Below, piece by piece: positions 1 through 9,584 of a DNA stretch of 39,937 nucleotides (position 1 is the first letter of the stretch; each line of letters starts with the position of its first letter). Made by a program: the position numbers and the translations under genes. The stretch lies in contig DQSN01000138.1 of the NCBI GenBank assembly GCA_015663245.1, positions 1 to 39,937 of the forward strand, given 5' to 3'. The stretch comes from Leucothrix mucor. GTDB lineage: Bacteria; Pseudomonadota; Gammaproteobacteria; Thiotrichales; Thiotrichaceae. The notes beneath the pieces are model-generated. The model had not been told where the DNA came from. It ran no database searches and saw only the letters and a list, made by a program, of their open reading frames with translations.

Positions 1-806
1 TTTTTTGTATATGCTTTAGTTTTGTAATGCTTTGGAGCATTTGTTTGGCATATCACCTGACGCCAGGCGTATTTAGCAGAAGCCGTTTTTACACGATATT
101 TTTTTGTAGTATAACGAGCAGGGCTACGAACTGTTTTATATTTGGCGGGAGAGATTAGTTTTTTACGCTTAATATTTTTATAAACAGCAGGACGTGGTGT
201 TTTTATTGTCTGAGCAGCTCGTACTAAGACTTTACGACTAACATTTTTATAAATAGCTGGGATTTTTACACGACAAAGAATTTCTCCTGTGTTGTTGTCA
301 ATTCTTGTTATTAAACCTTTGCCTTTTTTCCAAGTAAGGTAACTAGGTTTAACCATGACACGCTTTGTTACAGTCTTATATTGAGCTGGGATAACTCGTT
401 GCGTGTAGCTTGCTGCTCTAACTAATACTCGTTTTGTAGTCCAACCATATTGAGGACCTCGTACAAATACTCGTTTTGATGTTGCTTTTTTAGTTAAAAC
501 TCGTTTATTTAATGTTTTATAGGTCGCAGGGCGTTTAACCTTGGCGTAGCACTGCCCAGGCTTTGCAGGCGGTAAGCCTATATTGCTTTTTTTACTTGTC
601 TTTTTTACACAAGTGCGACAAACAAGCTTTTCAACAACGCGAGTTTTAATGATTACGAGTGGTTTTTTAACTTGTTGTTTTACGCTAACTTGCCCCCCCC
701 CATAATTATTACTTGTATGGTTAGGCTGTATTTGTTGTTGACTACAACCTGCCATTATTCCAGCTAGAAGGATGCTTGAAACGGAAAGTTTTATGGGGGT
801 ATTCAT
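1..806 (-). CDS. Repeat-rich basic lipoprotein, 3' end outside window
   Basis: This reading frame is absent from the ORF track because its stop lies beyond base 1; I translated it by hand. It starts at ATG 806-804 and stays open for 268 codons. Residues 1-20 form a lipoprotein signal peptide with lipobox MAGC, so Cys21 is the predicted lipidation site. A Gln/Asn-rich linker with a Gly-Gly-Gly follows. From about residue 80 onward the protein is made of degenerate repeats of roughly 20-25 residues with the pattern PAxYKxVxxRVLVxAA, very rich in Lys and Arg and in regularly spaced Tyr. Cysteines occur at VCRTC and later inside repeats. I do not know a function. The basic charge and repeats suggest binding to acidic envelope polymer or to peptidoglycan, which is inference. 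The coding strand carries a run of nine G just after the lipobox region. Confidence 0.8.
   Translation of the reverse strand, partial: MNTPIKLSVSSILLAGIMAGCSQQQIQPNHTSNNYGGGQVSVKQQVKKPLVIIKTRVVEKLVCRTCVKKTSKKSNIGLPPAKPGQCYAKVKRPATYKTLNKRVLTKKATSKRVFVRGPQYGWTTKRVLVRAASYTQRVIPAQYKTVTKRVMVKPSYLTWKKGKGLITRIDNNTGEILCRVKIPAIYKNVSRKVLVRAAQTIKTPRPAVYKNIKRKKLISPAKYKTVRSPARYTTKKYRVKTASAKYAWRQVICQTNAPKHYKTKAYTK
693..701. repeat. Homopolymer C9/G9 inside lipoprotein gene
   Basis: Nine consecutive C on the plus strand encode the Gly-Gly-Gly of the lipoprotein on the minus strand. Reading the flanks by hand, loss of one G gives a stop four codons after the tract (GGC AAG TTA GCG TAA) and gain of one gives a stop almost at once (GCA AGT TAG). 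Any single-base slip therefore switches the protein off. Such tracts are known sites of slipped-strand phase variation; here that is an inference. Confidence 0.75.
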
Positions 807-1059
807 GGCTCATTTCCTGTTTAATTCTTGTTTTGAATATGCCGCCACTAAAATGCTTATGAGAACGAAGTATCAGCAAGTTTTGATAGCGACCTAATTT
901 GTATGGTAACCAGTCTATGCATTGCTAAAAATAATCGAAGGGAATTCTTGCTAAACGGTCTTGTTTTGCGTATGGGGTATTTTGCTAATCTGTGGAAGAA
1001 GTGAATTGTGGGGTAAGATGAAAGATTGTACAGGGTGGTGTAATTTATTGGGTGGATGA

Positions 1060-1090
1060 GCTTGGGTATAGTATAGGGTCATACCCAAGC
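1060..1090. repeat. Perfect 10-bp inverted repeat
   Basis: The arms gcttgggtat (1060-1069) and atacccaagc (1081-1090) are exact reverse complements around an 11-nt loop. No T-run follows on either strand, so a classical intrinsic terminator is not clear. It could be a weak terminator for the phosphoglucomutase transcript or an operator for the lipoprotein gene. Confidence 0.5.
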
Positions 1091-1134
1091 GATAGATGAC
1101 TTAATTTTCTGATCTATGAATTAATGTGTTCTCT

Positions 1135-2916
<1,782 letters not shown>

Positions 2917-2954
2917 TCAAACTCGTAATGGAAACTTATAGTTGTTAGTATTGA

Positions 2955-3401
2955 ATGATGATTCTAGAAAAGCAAAAAAAGTCTACTTTTTCTCCTCGAC
3001 CACAATCATTTTCAGGATTAATGGAAATGTATGAGGCAAATTATATACGCCTCCGTTTACTTTGTGGAGATATTAGAACACTTCCTGATGAATCAGTGTC
3101 GATTTTGTCTGCAGGTGGGATTCCAGTCCAGTTAAAAATTTTAGAACGCTCTAGTCATACAACAATTTTGTTGCTGACTTATTTATTTGATGATGAAAAC
3201 AAGCGACCTGATCTTAAGGTGCAGGTATATCATGATTCCCGTCAGGCAGATGTTATTAGTCGTAGTTGTCGCTTTAGCCAAAAGAATATACGGGCATGGG
3301 AAAAGGGTGCTGATAGTATTCTTCTGTGTCGCTGGCGTTTGAACCGTTTTCTGTTTAAGTGGGTGAATTATCTGCACCGCCAAGGTCACCATTTTAAATA
3401 A
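2955..3401 (+). CDS. DUF1249 (YqiB-like) protein
   Basis: Protein of 148 residues resembling E. coli YqiB. Conserved stretches visible are MYEANYIRLR near residue 25, ERSSHTT (about 64-70), VQVYHDSRQADV (about 88-100) and a basic C-terminal helix with LNRFLFKWVNYL. Function is unknown in the family; in many gammaproteobacteria such genes sit near cpdA/nudF, which is not the case here. It is divergent from the phosphoglucomutase gene with about 70 bp between start codons, and two ATG codons are adjacent at 2955 and 2958. No signal peptide or membrane segment is seen. Confidence 0.85.
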   Translation: MMILEKQKKSTFSPRPQSFSGLMEMYEANYIRLRLLCGDIRTLPDESVSILSAGGIPVQLKILERSSHTTILLLTYLFDDENKRPDLKVQVYHDSRQADVISRSCRFSQKNIRAWEKGADSILLCRWRLNRFLFKWVNYLHRQGHHFK

Positions 3402-3427
3402 ATAGGCATATTAATCTTGACTAATAC

Positions 3428-3452
3428 ACTAGGTTTTCTAATAATACCTAGT
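3428..3452 (+). terminator. Possible weak hairpin after DUF1249 gene
   Basis: Arms actaggt (3428-3434) and acctagt (3446-3452) are perfect reverse complements with an 11-nt AT-rich loop, 26 bp after the stop codon. No T-run follows, so termination activity is uncertain; it could instead be a regulatory dyad upstream of iscR. Confidence 0.3.
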
Positions 3453-3550
3453 AAGTCAGTCAGGATTTAATCTGTTTAATAAGCTGACCTAATTATTAAA
3501 TTCTATTACGCTTATTCTTTTTATCCCCAGAAAGAATAGGGGGTATATAT

Positions 3551-3579
3551 TTGATTTTATTAAATAACCTCTATATAAG
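3551..3579 (+). promoter_or_regulatory. Candidate sigma70 promoter for iscR
   Basis: TTGATT (3551-3556) and TATAAG (3574-3579) are separated by 17 bp and lie about 75 bp upstream of the iscR start codon. This is a motif match by eye only. Confidence 0.3.
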
Positions 3580-3653
3580 CTACCGTACTGTTAGGGAAAT
3601 TCTAAAGTGATTTAGTGACTTTGGTATTTTTTTACGGACATCAGGAGAAACAC

Positions 3654-4136
3654 ATGAAATTATCAACCAAAGGACGTTACGCGGTTACCGCGATGATGGA
3701 CTTAGCGATACACGATAGAGAAGGCCCTGTGACATTAGCGGATATATCGCATTGTCAGGGAATATCTTTATCCTATTTGGAACAGCTTTTTGCAAAACTA
3801 AGACAAGCAAATTTAGTTGAAGGTGTACGAGGTCCAGGTGGTGGTTATCGTTTAGGTAAACCATCTCATCAAATTAGTGTTGCAGATATTATCCTTGCCG
3901 TTGATGAGTCGATTGATAATACAAAATGCAAAGGAAATGAAGACTGTAATGGTGGCAAGAAGTGTTTAACACATAAGCTTTGGGCTGATTTGAGTGACCG
4001 ACTTTTTGAATTTTTGGATGGTATTACATTGTCTGAGTTCATTAGTCGCCCAGAAATTAGAACCATATCGCGCCGCCAAGATACGACAGCAAGCCGTATA
4101 GCTAATATGTTTCCTCCTCACGCTATTGCTTCTTAA
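3654..4136 (+). CDS. iscR: Fe-S cluster-responsive transcription regulator IscR
   Basis: Rrf2-family regulator that binds a [2Fe-2S] cluster and controls iron-sulfur biogenesis genes. The track start at 3615 adds 13 residues; the ATG at 3654 has a good ribosome site (AGGAG, 6-nt spacing) and gives the usual [11 protein letters not shown] start and 160 residues. The winged-helix DNA-binding part occupies residues 1-65 with GPGGGYRLG. Cluster ligands Cys92, Cys98, Cys104 and His107 match E. coli numbering exactly. Unusually, no iscS, iscU or iscA follows: the next gene is a convergent phosphatase gene after a repeat element. Either the isc operon lies elsewhere or iscR is an orphan or relocated copy. 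Confidence 0.95.
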   Translation: MKLSTKGRYAVTAMMDLAIHDREGPVTLADISHCQGISLSYLEQLFAKLRQANLVEGVRGPGGGYRLGKPSHQISVADIILAVDESIDNTKCKGNEDCNGGKKCLTHKLWADLSDRLFEFLDGITLSEFISRPEIRTISRRQDTTASRIANMFPPHAIAS

Positions 4137-4141
4137 GAAGC

Positions 4142-4169
4142 CTTTGATCAAACATCGGTTTGATCAAAG
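4142..4169 (+). terminator. Strong hairpin just after iscR
   Basis: Perfect 12-bp arms ctttgatcaaac (4142-4153) and gtttgatcaaag (4158-4169) around a 4-nt loop, starting 6 bp after the iscR stop. There is no long T-run, but position and stability suggest transcript end formation, consistent with iscR being monocistronic. Confidence 0.6.
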
Positions 4170-4236
4170 TAAGCTCTAAACTTTACCTATCTAGTTGTTA
4201 GGGAGTTTGTAGTCACTTATACCATTCTCGGAAACC

Positions 4237-4439
4237 CTAAGGACTCAGAAGTAAATAACGTACGAAACTTAAATTTGCCTTTTTGCTCCATATTGAATGA
4301 TCTCAAATCGTTGCGTAGAAGGACTATGCGCCTGCTGAAGCTTCTAAGTTTCGCTAAAGCTCAGCTAAGTTTTGAGATCATTCAATCTGAAAAAAATTCT
4401 ACGTCAAGTTCCGCATCTTATTTAATCCTGAGTCCTTAG
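4237..4439. mobile_element. MITE-like inverted-repeat element, ~203 bp
   Basis: The ends are perfect 12-bp inverted repeats, ctaaggactcag (4237-4248) and ctgagtccttag (4428-4439). Further in, a perfect 16-bp pair lies at attgaatgatctcaaa and tttgagatcattcaat; the sequence between these pairs is diverged but alignable, giving arms of about 70 bp. The centre (about 4308-4372) holds further self-complementary sequence, including tcgttgcgtag and ctatgcgcct. No ORF or transposase is inside. The same central core recurs near 31,247, so this is a repeat family. The right end overlaps the last codons of the phosphatase gene. Confidence 0.7.
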
Positions 4440-5184
4440 CAGTTTTACTTGTGAGCTTTTCAAAGGTTGATAGTTGGTGAACTTCAAGCTCAGGGTGTAT
4501 TTGTAATAAGGTCAAAGTGGATAAGTTTTTATTATCAGTGTAAGTTGCACCTGTATCAATATAGAAAATATTTTCCATATGTAGAGGGGCTTTATGCGGA
4601 GTATGCCCCATTACTACAAGCTGAATGCCGTCAATAGGGTTTGTAGTGTTTGATACTTTCATTTTTTTATGGCGTAGACGGGACCATAAAACATACTGTT
4701 TCAACTCATGATCTGTTGATATTGTTTTGATAATATCAACCCAGTTTCGATCGGAAGGCAGGTCTGCGTGTGCAATACCTATACATCCGATTGCTGTTTC
4801 AATCTCGAAAAGGTAAGGAAGCTTGGCAATTTTATGATGGATATTATCTTGAGTTTCTTTTGATAGCTCTTTCCACCAAGCTCCCCCATTATACTTTGTC
4901 CAGTTGTGTAGGTTATGTTCAGATACTCTTGAGTCGAGTAACATGCTTTCGTGGTTGCCCATAATAGAAAAAAACCACGGTTTATTTAAAAACTCAAGGA
5001 TACGGTATGATTCATTGCCACGATCAATCATATCCCCAACAGAGAAAACTCGATCAATATTAGGATCAAAAGATACTTTTTCTAGCAACTCTTCTAAGCT
5101 ATTAAACATTCCATGTATATCACCCACTACGAAATCTCTGCCTGAGCGATTTATAGTGTGATATTTAAAAAGAAAATTTTGCAT
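4399..5184 (-). CDS. PP2A-like Ser/Thr protein phosphatase (metallophosphoesterase)
   Basis: Calcineurin-like dinuclear-metal phosphatase of 261 residues, similar to the PrpA/PphA and lambda phosphatase group. Metal-binding motifs are in order: GDIHG (21-25), GDMIDRG (50-56), GNHE (76-79), a His in AHAD near 139 and a later VMGHTPH. Probable role is dephosphorylation of proteins or diadenosine-type nucleotides; substrate cannot be told. The final residues, from about AKDSG to the TAG stop, are encoded by the right arm of the repeat element, so insertion changed the natural C-terminus. The metal motifs are upstream of this and intact. It converges on iscR. Confidence 0.87.
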   Translation of the reverse strand: MQNFLFKYHTINRSGRDFVVGDIHGMFNSLEELLEKVSFDPNIDRVFSVGDMIDRGNESYRILEFLNKPWFFSIMGNHESMLLDSRVSEHNLHNWTKYNGGAWWKELSKETQDNIHHKIAKLPYLFEIETAIGCIGIAHADLPSDRNWVDIIKTISTDHELKQYVLWSRLRHKKMKVSNTTNPIDGIQLVVMGHTPHKAPLHMENIFYIDTGATYTDNKNLSTLTLLQIHPELEVHQLSTFEKLTSKTAKDSGLNKMRNLT

Positions 5185-5296
5185 GAAGATAGAATGATCC
5201 TGAAATTAAAGCCATTTTTTGATTTGTTTGTTACTTTTGATGCGTAATTAAGCACATTTAAGGCTCAATAATATAAGCTATTTGGAAATACAGCGA

Positions 5297-5680
5297 ATGA
5301 AGCGACAAGATGTACTCCAGTTTTATCCTCAGTTGAAACTACTCTTGCGTCAATTAAAGTTAGTAAACCTGTCTTTCATTACTTTAATTATCATACTATA
5401 TATGACCGCAGCTTATTGCTTACTTAAAGGACAAATGGTGGCAGCTGTGGTACTAGCTACTTTTGCGTTTTTACTTTTTCATTTTACACAAAAGTACATT
5501 TTACTTGGGTTAAAGTTTTTTTTGTATCGAGAAAAAAATAATCGGGAGATGTTGAGTTTTTTGGATAAAGAGATGCAATTGAGGTTAGATAAAACCAAAG
5601 GGACGATAAAGCGAGGCGAGGAAGTGAAAGACTTCTTTTTGTTGTTAGATAAGGTAATGCAAGCTGTGGATCAAAAGTAA
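5297..5680 (+). CDS. Small membrane protein, unknown function
   Basis: I do not recognise this family. The track start at 5282 is TTG; the ATG at 5297 gives 127 residues beginning MKRQDVLQFYP. Two hydrophobic segments are visible (VNLSFITLIIILYMTAAYCLL and MVAAVVLATFAFLLF), joined by a short loop, then a basic charged cytoplasmic tail of about 55 residues with amphipathic helical character. It is divergent from the phosphatase gene and converges on proS. It looks like a real gene because of membrane topology and position, but no function can be assigned. Confidence 0.6.
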   Translation: MKRQDVLQFYPQLKLLLRQLKLVNLSFITLIIILYMTAAYCLLKGQMVAAVVLATFAFLLFHFTQKYILLGLKFFLYREKNNREMLSFLDKEMQLRLDKTKGTIKRGEEVKDFFLLLDKVMQAVDQK

Positions 5681-5707
5681 GCCACAACTTGCTTGTTAAC
5701 TTTCCTA

Positions 5708-7411
5708 TTAAATTTTTTCGGCAATAAAGGTTAGCATATTTTCACTTGCGATTTTCTCCGCATCACCGCCTGTACGTGCTTTATACTCAAGAGTGTTTTC
5801 TTTCAAGCCGCGATCAGAGATAACAATACGATGGGGTATGCCTAGTAGCTCATGGTCGGAGAACATTGCACCAGCACGCATATTTCGATCATCTAGTAGC
5901 ACGTCATAACCAGCATCAAGCAAGTCTTGGTATAAACTATTGGTGACTGATTTAACTTGCTCTGATTTATGATAATTCAAAGGCACGAGGCTTATTTGGA
6001 AAGGAGCTAAAGCAGCAGGCCATATGATACCTTGCTCATCAAAGTTCTGTTCGATACTCGCTGCCACAAGGCGTGATACACCAATACCATAACAACCCAT
6101 TGTGACGACTTCTGCTTTGCCATTTTCATTAAGAACTGTCGCATTTAGGGCTTCTGAGTATTTTTTTCCAAGTTGGAAGATGTGTCCTACCTCAATGCCG
6201 CGTAAAATAGATAAAGTTCCTTTGCCATCAGGGCTAGGGTCGCCATCGATAACATCGCGAATATCTATGAATTGTGCTTCTGGTAAATCTCTTTCCCAGT
6301 TAACGCCTGTTAGATGCTTGTTATCTTCATTGGCTCCACAAACAAAATCCGCCATTTTTTGTGTAGAATAATCAGCAAAAATGGGAATCTTTAAGCCAAG
6401 TGGACCAACAGAGCCAGGTTTGCAACCTGTTGCCTCAATCACTTGTTCTTCGCTTGCAAACTCTAAGGGGGCTGCAATACCTTCAAGCTTTTCAGCTTTG
6501 ATTTCATTGAGTTCACGATCACCACGAACTAATAAGGCAACGACGTTATCATCATCCCCTAATACGATCAGTGTCTTGATAATTTTATCAGCTTCAATCT
6601 TTAGGTAATCGGCGACCTCCTCAATGCTATGTTGATTAGGTGTATCGATAGTTTGCATCTCAGCATTAGGAGCTGGACGGTCACCAGTAGGCGCTACGGC
6701 TTCTGCTAGTTCAACATTTGCGGCATAATTACTCTCAGAGGAAAAGGCAATACCATCTTCGCCAGAGTCTGCAAGCACATGAAACTCATTGGATGCATTA
6801 CCACCGATAGAGCCAGTATCAGCATCAACAGGACGATAATCTAAGCCCATACGCTCAAAGATACGGCAATAAGTAGCATACATTGTATCGTAGGTTTCTT
6901 GTAAAGACTCTTGGGAAAGATGGAATGAATATGCATCTTTCATTAAAAACTCACGGGCGCGCATGACACCAAAGCGAGGACGAACCTCATCACGAAACTT
7001 CGTTTGGATTTGATAATAATTAACAGGTAGCTCTTTATAGCTTCTTAACTCTTTACGCACATAATCTGTAATAATTTCTTCATGTGTTGGCCCATAGCAA
7101 AACTCACGACCATGGCGGTCTTTCATGCGTAATAATTCTGCGCCATATTGTCCCCAACGATTTGACTCTTCCCATAGCTCTGCGGGTTGAATAGATGGCA
7201 TGAGTAATTCTATAGCGCCTGCTTTATTCATTTCTTCACGAATAATAGCTTCTACTTTGCGTAAAACTTTCAGACCAAATGGCGCCCAAGTGTATAGGCC
7301 CGAAGCTAAGCGACGAATTAAGCCTGCTTTAAGCATGAGTTGATGACTAATGACTTCTGCATCGGCAGGGGTTTCACGAAGAGTAGAAATAGGAAACTGA
7401 GAAACTTTCAT
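5708..7411 (-). CDS. proS: Prolyl-tRNA synthetase
   Basis: Class II aminoacyl-tRNA synthetase charging tRNA-Pro. The 567-residue length and the insertion between motifs 2 and 3 identify the bacterial type with a cis-editing (YbaK-like) domain, roughly residues 225-400, which clears mischarged Ala-tRNA-Pro. Visible signatures are [12 protein letters not shown] near 34-45, GPTHEEI and [21 protein letters not shown] (motif 2 region), GCYGIGVSR (motif 3) and the C-terminal anticodon-binding domain with DDRNMRAG. The ATG start gives the standard N-terminus [15 protein letters not shown]. It appears monocistronic. Confidence 0.97.
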   Translation of the reverse strand: MKVSQFPISTLRETPADAEVISHQLMLKAGLIRRLASGLYTWAPFGLKVLRKVEAIIREEMNKAGAIELLMPSIQPAELWEESNRWGQYGAELLRMKDRHGREFCYGPTHEEIITDYVRKELRSYKELPVNYYQIQTKFRDEVRPRFGVMRAREFLMKDAYSFHLSQESLQETYDTMYATYCRIFERMGLDYRPVDADTGSIGGNASNEFHVLADSGEDGIAFSSESNYAANVELAEAVAPTGDRPAPNAEMQTIDTPNQHSIEEVADYLKIEADKIIKTLIVLGDDDNVVALLVRGDRELNEIKAEKLEGIAAPLEFASEEQVIEATGCKPGSVGPLGLKIPIFADYSTQKMADFVCGANEDNKHLTGVNWERDLPEAQFIDIRDVIDGDPSPDGKGTLSILRGIEVGHIFQLGKKYSEALNATVLNENGKAEVVTMGCYGIGVSRLVAASIEQNFDEQGIIWPAALAPFQISLVPLNYHKSEQVKSVTNSLYQDLLDAGYDVLLDDRNMRAGAMFSDHELLGIPHRIVISDRGLKENTLEYKARTGGDAEKIASENMLTFIAEKI

Positions 7412-7597
7412 AGATTTAAACGCTTTAAAGTAATAACGAAAACGGGTGATTATACGTTGAAACAGGCTCTACAGAAAGATTTTGTCGTTGATGATCTCGT
7501 GTAAGTTATTTGCCATTAATCGAAGTGCTATTGTTAAGTCGAAAACTACACATTAGGCTCAGACAGAATATAATAATAAAAATAACAACTATATACT

Positions 7598-9565
7598 ATG
7601 TCATTACGCAACTTATTACCCCAAGGATACAAAAGTGTATTACCGATTGGTTTTACGCTAATTATTTTTCTGATGATATTCACATCGTTCTTTGTAGCGA
7701 TGCAAACGAAAAATAGTTCCGAATTAATACTAGAAACCGTTAAGCAACATAATCTAAATAGCAAGCTACTTAATAATATGTCCCAAGCAGTGATCAATCG
7801 TTCAATTATTTTGGTTGAAATGTTACAGGCAGATGACCCTTTTGTTATTGATGAGCTATATATTCAACTCCTTACAGAAGCGAGTAATGTAACGGTTTCT
7901 AGAGCAGAATTTATGCAGCAAGACCATGATGATGAGACTCATCGTTTGCTTTATCAGCAGGGGAGTATATCTCGGGTTAATGAGCCGTTACAGAATCAAG
8001 TCTATGACTTAGCGTTGAATGAAGAAAAAGAACAGGCAATATTGCTTTTTTCAAAGAAAACTTTACCGCTACAGAAAAAAAACTTTGAGCTTATTAAAGA
8101 GATGGAAGCTCATCAATATTTAAAGGCAAAAAAGGCTTTGCAGCAATCAACAGAGAATAACTACTCTGTATATTCTACTGTTTTCATGGTTGATGTTTCA
8201 AGTATTCTAATAAGCATATTGCTGGCTTTATACCTTTTGAAGCAACAGACAAAAAATAACCGTGAGTTATCCGTTCTGGCAACAACCGATGCATTGACAG
8301 AGCTACCTAATAGGGCAAATTTTATTGAAAATATAAATGCACAGATTAGCAGAAATCCCCAGTCTATTTTTGCAGTAATATTTTTTGATATAGACTATTT
8401 TAAGAGTATCAATGATAACTATGGTCATGAAGTTGGGGATGAAATCCTAAGAAAATTTGCTGCTAAGCTTAAATCGAATATTAAACACAATGATGTTTTG
8501 TCACGCTTTGGTGGTGATGAGTTTGTTTTATTGTTGCAAAGTATACATTCCAAGGAAGAGGCCATCACCTTTATTAGTCAGCTATCAGAAAGCTTGGATA
8601 CGTCCTTTATGATTAATAATAATGAAATATTTGTCTCTGCCAGTATTGGTGCAAGTTTATATATTAAGGATGGTTCGGATGCAAAGGCACTACTAAAAAG
8701 CGCTGATATTGCTATGTATTCTGCGAAAGATTCAGGTAGAAATTGCTACCAGTTCTTTTCTAAAGCAACCAGCGACAGATTGGAGAAAGAGCATCGCATT
8801 AGTCATGCGCTTCATACTGTTCTTAAAGATAAAAATAGTAATAAAGAACTACGTTTAGTCTATCAACCACTTTTGAATATCGCTCAAGGTGATATGACAG
8901 AATGCGAAGCGCTAATCCGTTGGACAACGGCTGATGGAGAGATGGTTCCTGCCGATGACTTTATAGCTCTTGCGGAGAAGAGTAATTTAATAGAAAAAAT
9001 CAACCTTTTTGTTATCGATGAAGTGTGTAAGCAACAATGTGAATGGCAACGTTTGGGCGTGAAAAACATGCGTATTAACATTAATTTATCAGGCAATAAA
9101 ACCATTTTTGATAAACTATTGCGTCAGTTTAAAGGGCATTTAAAAAGATTAAACTTAAACCCCGTAATGTTTGGTATTGAGCTAACCGAACGAACACTCT
9201 ATGAAATATCCCAGGAGACCATTGATGAGCTTGATGAGATTCGTCAGCAAGGCATGAAAATATCAATTGATGATTTTGGAACGGGATATTCATCATTAAG
9301 CTACTTGAAAAAATTACCCATTACGACACTTAAAATTGATAAAGAATTTATAGCAGGCTTGCCTGATGATAAAGATGATCAGGCACTCGTGAAAACAATT
9401 ATAGCCTTAGGGCATGCTTTAGATCTTGATGTTGTCGCAGAAGGCGTCGAAACATTAGAGCAACTAGAGTTTCTAAAAAATCATTCTTGTAATATCGCAC
9501 AAGGGTATTATTTCCATCGTCCACTAGAGCATAAGCAAATACCGCATTTGAAGTTGGTTGCTTAA
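7598..9565 (+). CDS. Membrane GGDEF-EAL cyclic-di-GMP protein
   Basis: 655 residues. An N-terminal membrane segment (about 14-36), a helical periplasmic sensor of the four-helix-bundle kind (about 37-190) and a second membrane segment (about 197-215) precede GGDEF (about 225-390) and EAL (about 405-650). The GGDEF motif (305-309) is intact. The inhibitory I-site position has KHND (296-299) where RxxD is expected, so feedback inhibition may be lost. The EAL domain keeps EAL (437-439), ELTE, DDFGTGYSS and AEGVE, so phosphodiesterase activity is likely. It may make or degrade cyclic-di-GMP, perhaps controlling polysaccharide output; that link is inference. No clear ribosome site precedes the ATG. 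Confidence 0.93.
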   Translation: MSLRNLLPQGYKSVLPIGFTLIIFLMIFTSFFVAMQTKNSSELILETVKQHNLNSKLLNNMSQAVINRSIILVEMLQADDPFVIDELYIQLLTEASNVTVSRAEFMQQDHDDETHRLLYQQGSISRVNEPLQNQVYDLALNEEKEQAILLFSKKTLPLQKKNFELIKEMEAHQYLKAKKALQQSTENNYSVYSTVFMVDVSSILISILLALYLLKQQTKNNRELSVLATTDALTELPNRANFIENINAQISRNPQSIFAVIFFDIDYFKSINDNYGHEVGDEILRKFAAKLKSNIKHNDVLSRFGGDEFVLLLQSIHSKEEAITFISQLSESLDTSFMINNNEIFVSASIGASLYIKDGSDAKALLKSADIAMYSAKDSGRNCYQFFSKATSDRLEKEHRISHALHTVLKDKNSNKELRLVYQPLLNIAQGDMTECEALIRWTTADGEMVPADDFIALAEKSNLIEKINLFVIDEVCKQQCEWQRLGVKNMRININLSGNKTIFDKLLRQFKGHLKRLNLNPVMFGIELTERTLYEISQETIDELDEIRQQGMKISIDDFGTGYSSLSYLKKLPITTLKIDKEFIAGLPDDKDDQALVKTIIALGHALDLDVVAEGVETLEQLEFLKNHSCNIAQGYYFHRPLEHKQIPHLKLVA

Positions 9566-9584
9566 TCAGAGGCTCCTTTAAGCG

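Noticed and set aside
3444-3467. Possible IscR type 1 binding site (atacct...agtcaggatt) upstream of iscR
   Set aside because: The right half fits the consensus but the left half breaks after ATACCT and the spacing is one base short. It also overlaps a separate perfect dyad.
6102-6608. ORFs of 89 and 75 residues on the plus strand inside proS
   Set aside because: Antisense shadows of a conserved gene; the same holds for other short track entries overlapping larger genes.
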